From positions 350,614 to 414,613 of the forward strand of contig CAVQMB010000004.1 of assembly GCA_963713445.1 (NCBI GenBank): a stretch of 64,000 nucleotides of DNA. The letters run 5' to 3'. Positions 57,669-64,000 of the stretch are shown here, piece after piece (the first letter of the stretch is position 1; every line of letters begins with the position of its first letter). Position numbers and translations under genes: made by a program. This DNA comes from CAVQMB01 sp963713445. GTDB taxonomy: Bacteria > Pseudomonadota > Gammaproteobacteria > Competibacterales > Competibacteraceae. Under the pieces are notes generated by a model. The model was not told the origin of the DNA and did no database searches. It saw nothing but the letters and a program-made list of their open reading frames with translations.

Positions 57669-58744
57669 ATTGTCAAGGTACCTGTCGTGTCTAAGCGTCG
57701 TCACGCCGCGTGTTGATCCGGTTTGTCTGACGTGACGTGTGATTCTCGCTCGGGATTGAGCGAGACGACGGGGATTGGCGCCCAGTTTCGGGTCTTGCCG
57801 CTCCATCGACCGGGTCGTTTCCGGCGTGCGGTCTGATACAACGCATGCCGGCGATGCAGGATCGCGGTATCGGCGCCATTGTGGCGCTCGGCGGGCGTCA
57901 CGAACCGGATACCCCGATGACGGTGCGTGACGTTGTACCAACGCACGAAGCCGTGCACCCACTGGCGTGCTTTGCCGAGCTCGGCAAAGCCGTTGACCGG
58001 AAAGTTCGGCACGTACTTGCAGGTGCGGAACAACGCTTCGGAGAAGGCATTGTCGTTGCTCACACGGGGTCGGCTGAACGATGACTCGATGTTGAGCTCG
58101 CGCAGTTTCTCCAGCAGCGTGCTTCCCTTGAACGGGCTGCCATTGTCGGCATGCAGAACCAACGGCTGATCGATGATCTGCTCGGCCAGCACGGCACGCT
58201 CGATGACGGTTCGTGCGTTACGGGCCGACTCCGCGAGAAAGACCTCCCAGCCGACGACCTTGCGGCTGTAGATGTCCAAAATCATCACCAGGTAGTAATA
58301 CGTGCCGCGGGCCGGTCCGGGCAGCCAGGTACAATCCCACGACCAGACCTGATTGGGCGCCGTCGCCCGATAGGTCGTGGGTGCAGCGACGCGCCGGGGC
58401 TTTTTGGCGCGTCCCCGGTGCACGAGCTCACCGTGACGGCGCAGCACCCGATAGAACGAGGAGACCGACGCGAGATAGCGGTGTTCGTCATCCAGCAGCC
58501 GGACCACGATCTGATCCGGCGGCAGGTCGGCGAAGGCCGGCCGGTGGCACACATCCAGGATATCCTGCTGCTCAGCGGCGGTCAGGGCATGGGGCGGCAC
58601 CGGCCGGTCGGCTAAAGGGCGCTGGTCTTCGCGCAACGCGCCATCACGTGTCCAGCGCTGGTGCGTACGGGCCGTCAGGCCCAGCACTTGGCAGGCGGTT
58701 TCCAGGCGCGCACCGTGACGCCGGGCCTGTTGGATCAGCCCGAC
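57669..58744 (-). mobile_element. IS3-family insertion sequence, truncated by IS21 element
   Basis: An incomplete IS3-type element. Its transposase gene runs on the minus strand and its upstream half is replaced by the IS21-family element at 58745. The outer end near 57669 (TGTCAAGGTACC) interrupts the SRAP gene. The orfA part is missing on the far side of the IS21 element too, so sequence was lost when the IS21 element arrived or later. Confidence 0.7.
57701..58744 (-). CDS. IS3-family transposase (orfB-like), 5'-truncated
   Basis: About 348 residues of a DDE integrase-type transposase. The catalytic residues can be placed: first Asp in QVWSWDCTWLPGPARGTYY, second Asp in PLVLHADNGSPFKG, and Glu in SNDNAFSEALFRTCKYVPNF. 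The N-terminal HTH part (LIQQARRHGARLETACQVLG, LTARTHQRWTRDG) is partly kept. The start has been lost inside the IS21 terminal repeat, so it is a fragment. The stop is at 57701. Confidence 0.8.
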   Translation of the reverse strand, partial: VGLIQQARRHGARLETACQVLGLTARTHQRWTRDGALREDQRPLADRPVPPHALTAAEQQDILDVCHRPAFADLPPDQIVVRLLDDEHRYLASVSSFYRVLRRHGELVHRGRAKKPRRVAAPTTYRATAPNQVWSWDCTWLPGPARGTYYYLVMILDIYSRKVVGWEVFLAESARNARTVIERAVLAEQIIDQPLVLHADNGSPFKGSTLLEKLRELNIESSFSRPRVSNDNAFSEALFRTCKYVPNFPVNGFAELGKARQWVHGFVRWYNVTHRHRGIRFVTPAERHNGADTAILHRRHALYQTARRKRPGRWSGKTRNWAPIPVVSLNPERESHVTSDKPDQHAA

Positions 58745-58829
58745 TGTCAATTTTCACCGCAATGGAGCCACCCGTTTTCGGGCTAATGGAGCCACTTGGA
58801 GTGGTCATTTTCGGGCTCGAACGGGGTAA

Positions 58830-59600
58830 TTATTTTCCGGCTTTTGCGCGGGAATCAAGCGCCGATTCCAGGGGCCGGGGCGATCGATAGCTTTGGCCGT
58901 CGAGGACCACGCGATAAGCGCCGTGGCGTAGCCGATCGAGGGTGGCGGCGCCGAGCAGCTGATTGGGGAAGGCATCGCCCCACTCGGAGAAGTCCAGGTT
59001 AGAGGTGATGACGGTGGCGCCGCGCTCATAGCGCTCGGCCACGAGATCATGGAAGTCCTCGTCATGGGGCGGGCGCAGGGGTTTGAGTCCGAAGTCGTCG
59101 ATGATCAGCAGCGGTAGCCGGGTGAGGGCCTGGAAGCGGCGGCTGTAGGCGTCGGTGGCGCGGGCGGCATGCAGATTGCCAAGCAGCTGGGACTGGGAGG
59201 TGAACAGCACATCGTGACCCTGGCGTACCGCGGCATGGCCGAGGGCCTGGGCGATGTGGCTTTTGCCGGTGCCGCAGGGCCCGACGATGAGCACGGCGAC
59301 CTTCTCGTGGATGAACCGCCCGGTGATGAGCTCCTGGATGAGGGCGGCGTTGATGCTGGGGTTGAAGGCGAAGTCGAACTGGTCGAGGGTCTTGTGGGAG
59401 CGGAAGGCTGCGCGGCGCAGTCGCAAGGCGAACTTCTTCTGCTCGCGGCGGGCGACCTCGTCGCCGATGAGCAGGGACAGGAACTCGGTATAGGCCATCT
59501 TTCGGTCGATGGCCTGTTTGTTGCGGACCTCGAGCGAGTCGAGGATACCGGACAGGCGCAGCTGCTTGAGCAGGGGGGCGAGTTCGGGCATGGGATTCAT
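58830..59600 (-). CDS. istB: IS21-family ATPase helper IstB
   Basis: 256 residues. Walker A is in VAVLIVGPCGTGKSHIAQAL and Walker B in LPLLIIDDFGLKPLRPPHD. A fold similar to DnaA/DnaC AAA+ ATPases regulates the transposase by ATP hydrolysis and target choice. It follows istA on the minus strand with a 26-base gap. Intact. Confidence 0.9.
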   Translation of the reverse strand: MNPMPELAPLLKQLRLSGILDSLEVRNKQAIDRKMAYTEFLSLLIGDEVARREQKKFALRLRRAAFRSHKTLDQFDFAFNPSINAALIQELITGRFIHEKVAVLIVGPCGTGKSHIAQALGHAAVRQGHDVLFTSQSQLLGNLHAARATDAYSRRFQALTRLPLLIIDDFGLKPLRPPHDEDFHDLVAERYERGATVITSNLDFSEWGDAFPNQLLGAATLDRLRHGAYRVVLDGQSYRSPRPLESALDSRAKAGK

Positions 59601-59626
59601 GGCGGGGTCTCCTGTGAGGTTGCGGG

Positions 59627-61165
59627 TCAGTGTTTCAACAACGTGGCTGTCGGACGGCTGAAGCGCCCGCGACCGGTGTAGCTCTCGGCCAGGGCGTCAA
59701 AGGCCTGCTCCGGTGTGGGGATCCCGTCGAGGCCTTTTTGCAGGATGGTCTTGACGGTGGCGTAACGGGGGTTGTCGAAGGCCAGCGCCCGTTGGCAGGC
59801 GGCCTCGAGACGCTCGGCGCCGTAGCTCTTGGTCAAGCGCACGATGCCTTGGGCGGCCCGCAGGTTATCCAGTACCCGATGGGCGAACAGCTGCTGGATG
59901 AGCGCGTGGCAGGCGGGGCCGATGCGCTCGGATTGCTTCAGGCACCACTGCGGGTCGCGCAGCTTGTAGGCCAGCGCCTCGGGCGGCAGGTGATCATCGA
60001 GGCTCGCGCGCGCACCGGGCTGGAACAGCCGGGGATGGGTGGTGATGAGATCGTGGTCGCGGTAGATCCGCACGGTGGCTGGGGTGGCCTTGAGCCACAG
60101 GGTCTGGCCCATGAGTCGGAAGGGCACCGAGTACAGGCACTTATTGAACTGCACGTGGGCGTCGCGATGGACCTTCACCTTGGCCCAGGTGGCCGGTTCC
60201 GGCGCGCGCTGCGGCAGGGGATTGAGCCAGTCGCGCTCGAGGGCGAAGCGGGTCAAGGGCTTCTCGTGGGTGGAGCCGTGGATGCGGTTGCCGGCCTCCG
60301 CCAGGGTCCATTCCTGCAGCTGACGGTTGGCGTCGGTCAGATCGCGGAAGGTGCGAAGCGGCTGGAAGGCGCGTTTCAGATACTTGATACCGGCCTCCAC
60401 CCGGCCCTTTTTCTTCGGCTCGCGCGGCGGCAGGGCATCGATCTTGAACCCAAAGCCTTCAGCGTACTCGGCGTAGGCGCGTTGCACCGTGGGATCGCGG
60501 CAACAGGCGCGGGTGATGGCACACTTGGGATTGTCGATGATGACCTTGGCCACGACCCCGCCGAACCACTCAAAGGCGTGGCGGTGGCAGGCGAGCCAGG
60601 TGTCGACGGTCTGATTCAACACGATCTCAGCGTACTGATGGCGGCTCCAGCACAGGGTCATGAGGAAGAACCAGGTCTTGATCTCTTCGCCGGTGCGCGT
60701 ATCGACCAGCACCGGCCCGCTGCCGAAGTCGATCTGGGCGGCCTCGCCGGGGGCAAAGTCCAGATGGCAGGTGGCCTTGGGCAGGGGCTCGTCCAGGGAC
60801 TGAACGAAGCGGTAGACCGAGGCGTAGCTGCCGGTGAAACCGTGCTGTCGGACCAACGCCCGATGGATCGTGCGGCACTGGATGCCTTGTTCGACCCACG
60901 CCTCGACGATTGACCGGTACGGCGCGACGCAGGAACCCACCTGCGCCGTTGTTTTCGGCCGGGTCAGCACCGCGGCCAGAATCGGATCATCCGGCAACGG
61001 CGTGGCGGGGTCCAGCCAGCCCTGGGCCAAAGCCACCGCCCGCAGGGCCTTGGCCTTGGGCCGACCGATCAGGCCCGCTTTCGCCAGCGCTCGGTCGGAG
61101 TCTCCCTGGCGCATGCGCACCAGGATGTTGCGATACTCGTGCATCTCGAACCTCTTGTTGGCCAT
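59627..61165 (-). CDS. istA: IS21-family transposase IstA
   Basis: 512 residues from ATG 61165. An N-terminal HTH (YRNILVRMRQGDSDRALAKA) is followed by a DDE core (GEAAQIDFGSGPVLVDTRTG for the first Asp) and a long C-terminal beta region. It cuts and joins the element ends, helped by IstB. Intact. Confidence 0.9.
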   Translation of the reverse strand: MANKRFEMHEYRNILVRMRQGDSDRALAKAGLIGRPKAKALRAVALAQGWLDPATPLPDDPILAAVLTRPKTTAQVGSCVAPYRSIVEAWVEQGIQCRTIHRALVRQHGFTGSYASVYRFVQSLDEPLPKATCHLDFAPGEAAQIDFGSGPVLVDTRTGEEIKTWFFLMTLCWSRHQYAEIVLNQTVDTWLACHRHAFEWFGGVVAKVIIDNPKCAITRACCRDPTVQRAYAEYAEGFGFKIDALPPREPKKKGRVEAGIKYLKRAFQPLRTFRDLTDANRQLQEWTLAEAGNRIHGSTHEKPLTRFALERDWLNPLPQRAPEPATWAKVKVHRDAHVQFNKCLYSVPFRLMGQTLWLKATPATVRIYRDHDLITTHPRLFQPGARASLDDHLPPEALAYKLRDPQWCLKQSERIGPACHALIQQLFAHRVLDNLRAAQGIVRLTKSYGAERLEAACQRALAFDNPRYATVKTILQKGLDGIPTPEQAFDALAESYTGRGRFSRPTATLLKH

Positions 61166-61262
61166 GGACACGCTCCGCGGGCAAAGCCGCGAGCGTACCC
61201 GGTCAAAACCAGGGTTCGAGCCCGAAAGCCGGCCTGTGCCGGCGACAACACACCACCGCGGG

Positions 61263-61363
61263 TGGCTCCATTAGCGTGAAAACGACGTGGCGCCATTAGA
61301 GTGCAAACACCCTGGCTCCATTAAGGTGAAATCGGAATGGCTCCATATGGGTGAAAACTGACA
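61263..61363 (-). repeat. Four 25-base terminal repeats of IS21 element
   Basis: TGGCTCCATTAgcGTGAAAAC-type units start at 61263, 61288, 61313 and 61338, exactly 25 bases apart; the second has TGGCGCCA. Related units are at the other end (58751 and about 58775 in the opposite sense). Such multiple transposase-binding sites are typical of IS21-family ends. Confidence 0.85.
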
Positions 61364-63022
61364 GGAGACGAGTTCGGATTCGCTTGCCTTCACCCGGGTG
61401 AGGTGCGGCACGACCATCTCGCGCGCGGCTTGAAGCTCCGGTAGCGAAGTCAGGGGGCACCCGAGTTCGTCCGACAGATGCCGGGCGCGACTCGCGAGGT
61501 CGCGCCAGTCGGTTCGCGATCACTGAGCTCTTTTTGCCGCGCGCGCGCAGCGTCCAGCGTTCGCTGACAGTCCGCCAGGTCCGCCTGAGCCTCGCGGGCT
61601 TGCTCGAGGAACCGCTCGCGCTCCTGCTCCGTTGCTCGAGATGCTCTGTGATCTCGACGTGGGCAGGCCGCTGCCCCGAAAGGGAAAGACTCAGTTTTTC
61701 GGCCTGCTCCCTGGCTTGGGTTTGGCGGCTGGCGAGCTTGCGGGCCTCGGCGAGTTCGGTGGCAATGGTGCTCAAACGCCCGGCCAGCGCCTCCAGGTCC
61801 CGAAACCGCCGAAGCTGTTGTAGTGCTATCGGGTGGGCATCACGAGGTTCTACCGTCTGATTTGCCATCAGCTCCAGAGCCGCAAGTGCTGCGGTGTGCT
61901 CTCGCCTGTGCTCATCAGCATCAGCGAGCCGCTGCCTTGCGTTGCGCCGAGAGCGGTCCACCTGGTCGAGCTGCGCCCTGCTCTCCGCCACACGGCCAGA
62001 GATGGCTCCGATGGCAAGCTCGTCAGCTTCGAGTAACCGCTCCGCCTCGCCCTTGCGACGGAGCACTTGCCTATATGCGCCGGCACGGCGATGGAGTTCG
62101 TCGAGTCCGCGCTGGAGGTCTGCGAGGCCCCCGCCGGCGCGCTTGTGGTCTTCCCGGCAGCGGTGCAGCGTTGCTCGGCGCTGGTTTCGAACCTCCTCCC
62201 GCGCCTTACGGTGCTCCACGGCAATCTGTGTATCGGCTTCGGCCGAAGACAGCTCTTCTCGCCGGCGGGCGACTTCCTCGGACGCCTGCAGCGCCTGCTG
62301 AAGACGCCGGAGCCAATCCTCGGCAGCATTGACCTCCGCTGCCAGAGCCTCCTGGCGAGCTCCCTTGTTGCTGAGTTCATCGCAGACGCGGGCGAGCTGA
62401 TCCTCGGCCTCTGCAAGCCGCTCCTGTGCTTTGCGTTGTGCTTCCTCCGCTTCGGCCAAGCGGCGCCGCAGCTCATCGGCGCGCTCGCGGGTCGCGAAGA
62501 AGGCCGCGGCAAACATGGTCTGCCCGGCCTCGAATACACCACCGATCTCCCGCTCGAGCCGCTGCGCCTCCTGGACCTCGGTGCGCGTACGCCTGCACGC
62601 ATCGAGGTTAGCCTTCATGCGCTGCAAGGTGTCGGCCAGCCCGGTTTCTTCCTTCAATAAAAAGGACCGCAGCTCCGATGTCAGCGCCCGCGAGATACCG
62701 CCCGTCATGCTGGTACGCAGCATCTCGTTGAGCTTATTGCGCTCTTCGTCCGTCGCCAGGCGCAGCGGCGTCACACCGAGATCGAAAAGCGCAGCAAAGT
62801 AGTCGCGCGCGGTGCCGAAGACCTGCATACGCCCACCGAGGCGCGCGGCGTTCTCGCGCAGCTCATTCAGTTCGGGAACCACTTCGTGGTCACCCTGAGA
62901 GAGCAAGAGAACGTCTTGCAGGCGAACATCCGCGTCGAGACCCGAGATGATGAAAGGCGTAGGCTCGACGGATGGTTCGCCCTTCCGCTCCAGGTGCACG
63001 CCCGCAATGAGGCGCTGATCCG
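61364..63022 (-). pseudogene. MukB/MksB-like SMC ATPase, truncated at both ends
   Basis: About 550 residues of a large coiled-coil protein. The part after the head resembles MukB: QRLIAGVHLERKGEPSVEPT, PFIISGLDADVRLQDVLLLS, YFAALFDLGVTPLRLATDEE and TGGISRALTSELRSFLLKEE. A long coiled coil follows (RRRLAEAEEAQRKAQERLAE). The N-terminal Walker A region (about 110 residues in MukB) is absent because of a fusion to the AbiEii remnant near 63022. A frameshift near 61645 shifts into ATEQERERFLEQAREAQADL. The IS21 element cuts off the rest, including the second half of the coil and the Walker B head. Such SMCs occur in Wadjet-like and MukBEF-type condensins that act on plasmids; that this was one of those is inference. 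Confidence 0.65.
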
Positions 63023-63271
63023 CTTGAATCACCGAAACCCAACAGGTCCAGATCACGAATAGCCCGGTGTGGATCCGCGAATCAGCTTGTCAACAACATT
63101 GCGCCCTTGAGAACGAATCGGTCGACGAAGGCGGACGTGCTGAGGCGGTAAAGCAGATGTTCCAACGCGTAGCGGGTAAGTATCAAGTTCAAAGCTCTGC
63201 CCCGTTTCCCGGGAGAGGTGCTGCAGACGCGCCCGAACGGAGGCGCCGACGTTTTTGATCTCCTTAGGCAT
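63023..63271 (-). pseudogene. AbiEii nucleotidyltransferase toxin, N-terminal fragment
   Basis: Starts MPKEIKNVGASVRARLQHLS (63271), overlapping the AbiEi stop by eight bases. A frame change near 63185 leads to LILTRYALEHLLYRLSTSAF, then VDRFVLKGAMLLTS. A nonsense codon (TGA for Trp) follows, and then FADPHRAIRDLDLLGFGD. This is the catalytic KGxxLL...DLDLL region of type IV AbiE toxins. Just after it the sequence becomes the SMC gene, so about two thirds of the toxin is deleted. It is triply inactivated. Confidence 0.7.
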
Positions 63272-63896
63272 TGGCGGTCAGCGCCTCGAGATACGGCCTG
63301 ATGACCGTGGACACCCCGCCCTTCCCGGCTTGACGAGCGATTTCAGCAGGCGTCGCCTTACGTTGCCTCAGCGCCTCTTGAAGCCCCTCTAGCGCAACGG
63401 ACAGGCCCACTTTGCCGCGATGTTTGCCGCGATGTCGGAAACAATCCGCTACCGTCTTGGCCACGCCGAAAACTCTTACCGACACACCTTCGATCACATG
63501 CGTCTCGATGCCCTCCCTCAGTAGACTGTCTGTGAAACGCACAATGCGGATGCCCGCACCGCTGCGCTGCGGTGCCCAGTCCTCGGGCCCGATCGCCATC
63601 CAGACTTTCGGAGGCAGCTGGTCCGTTAGACCGTGGAACGCCAGGGCGGAGACGAGGAACACGATGCCCTTGGGCACCCGCTTCGCGGCCGCCTCCGCCA
63701 GGCTGTGGTTCGGGTCCAGGTCGGCGTCTGGCAGCTGATAGACGCCTCGCGACAGACGGATGACCTCACCGGCCCGCTCCATACGACTCATCGTCGCGGC
63801 GGTTACGCCGGCCTCGCGCAGCGCGACTGAATGCAGCATTCCCCGCTCCCTCAGAAGGGCCTGAGCCTGTTCACGCTGCGAGCGCCGTTTCTCCAT
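63264..63896 (-). CDS. AbiEi-family type IV antitoxin
   Basis: 210 residues from ATG 63896. The N-terminal winged HTH is QALLRERGMLHSVALREAGV, then TAATMSRMERAGEVIRLSRG, and the middle is AKRVPKGIVFLVSALAFHGL. The C-terminal part carries the conserved ETHVIEGVSVRVFGVAKTVA. AbiEi represses its own operon by binding inverted repeats and neutralises AbiEii. The partner toxin is destroyed, so this is an orphan antitoxin and may persist as a repressor. The last bases overlap the toxin start. No clear ribosome site precedes the ATG. Confidence 0.82.
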   Translation of the reverse strand: MEKRRSQREQAQALLRERGMLHSVALREAGVTAATMSRMERAGEVIRLSRGVYQLPDADLDPNHSLAEAAAKRVPKGIVFLVSALAFHGLTDQLPPKVWMAIGPEDWAPQRSGAGIRIVRFTDSLLREGIETHVIEGVSVRVFGVAKTVADCFRHRGKHRGKVGLSVALEGLQEALRQRKATPAEIARQAGKGGVSTVIRPYLEALTANA

Positions 63897-64000
63897 TGAT
63901 ATAAATACTCGATGTATAGACCCTGTGTACCGAGGATTTTTATCATCTATCCGTGCGGCACGCCAGCCTCATGAACTCTGGCAGGCGAGGACCGAGACGC
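63897..64000 (-). promoter_or_regulatory. AT-rich abiE promoter region
   Basis: The 40 bases before the AbiEi start are AT-rich for this genome, with the inverted repeat ATAC-TCGAT-GTAT at 63906-63918, a candidate AbiEi site. The spacing to the ATG is short and no ribosome site is seen, so the transcript could be leaderless. The far end of the window (63950-64000) holds no recognised gene. Confidence 0.35.

Larger units (their letters stand above)
58745..61363 (-). mobile_element. IS21-family element, complete, 2619 bases
   Basis: Bounded by inverted ends, TGTCAATTTTCACC at 58745 and (reverse) TGTCAGTTTTCACC ending at 61363, each next to GGAGCCA. Subterminal repeats of about 25 bases are present at both ends. 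It carries istA and istB on the minus strand in the usual order. The flanks (58737-58744 and 61364 onward) do not match, so there is no target duplication, which points to later deletion or recombination. Genes appear intact, so it may be active. Confidence 0.88.

Noticed and set aside
59630..60913. 427-codon plus-strand frame opposite istA
   Set aside because: Shadow of the transposase gene; low-complexity Gly/Leu-rich text without domain.
61263..61363. CRISPR-like array of 25-base units
   Set aside because: The 25-base period covers the full repeat with no spacers, and it lies at an IS21 terminus.

Overview
The window is a GC-rich chromosomal segment that I infer comes from a gammaproteobacterium. 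The evidence is the block rsmD-gyrB-recF-dnaN-oriC-dnaA | rpmH-rnpA-yidD-yidC-mnmE, with gammaproteobacterial-looking DnaA, GyrB, MnmE, MnmC and PpnN. I cannot name the genus. The replication origin lies in the dnaN-dnaA gap (51118-51355), where about ten DnaA boxes converge.

Layout. (1) 1-13740: a large, heavily decayed defence-type island on the plus strand. It holds a DUF499 ATPase, a small partner protein, a TIGR04255 protein, an HTH antitoxin-like remnant, an unknown protein, a DUF1156 DNA methylase, an XRE + ImmA/IrrE protein, and a PLD-like/SNF2 helicase fusion. Nearly every gene carries several frameshifts, yet the original reading frames can be pieced together and are well conserved. 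(2) 13967-27519: a catabolic/transport cluster. It has a divergent MocR regulator, an enolase-superfamily enzyme, an aldehyde dehydrogenase, a PuuB-like amine oxidase broken by a frameshift, a complete polyamine-type ABC importer and two GMC dehydrogenases. This looks like uptake and oxidation of an amine-containing or polyol-like compound; the substrate is unknown. (3) 27636-32777: a thioredoxin-like exported protein, a cupin, a Tat-exported amino-acid-type binding protein, a gamma-butyrobetaine-hydroxylase-like dioxygenase and a divergent LysR regulator. (4) 32854-46471: housekeeping and accessory genes. These include a phosphoribosyltransferase-DUF5335 fusion coupled to a PRPP synthetase, a small secreted Cys-rich peptide, cysK, folA, an MFS transporter, a collapsed RND pump, a retropepsin, mnmC, ppnN and rsmD. 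(5) 46479-56636: the replication-origin core, all intact. (6) 56619-64000: a junction and mobile region after mnmE. The end of mnmE resembles the attachment site used by SGI1-type islands. It is followed by an AT-rich lipoprotein gene, a truncated HMCES/YedK gene, an IS3-family remnant, a complete IS21-family element, a MukB-like SMC ATPase fragment cut at both ends, a broken AbiEii toxin and an intact AbiEi antitoxin.

The contrast between the two ends and the middle is the main message. Core genes are open and tightly packed. Both flanking regions are graveyards of anti-phage or selfish systems, one dying by scattered indels and the other by IS-mediated deletion. No rRNA, tRNA or CRISPR array was recognised. 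No gap longer than 300 bases lacks a gene. Gene assignments rest on motif recognition alone; no database search was possible.
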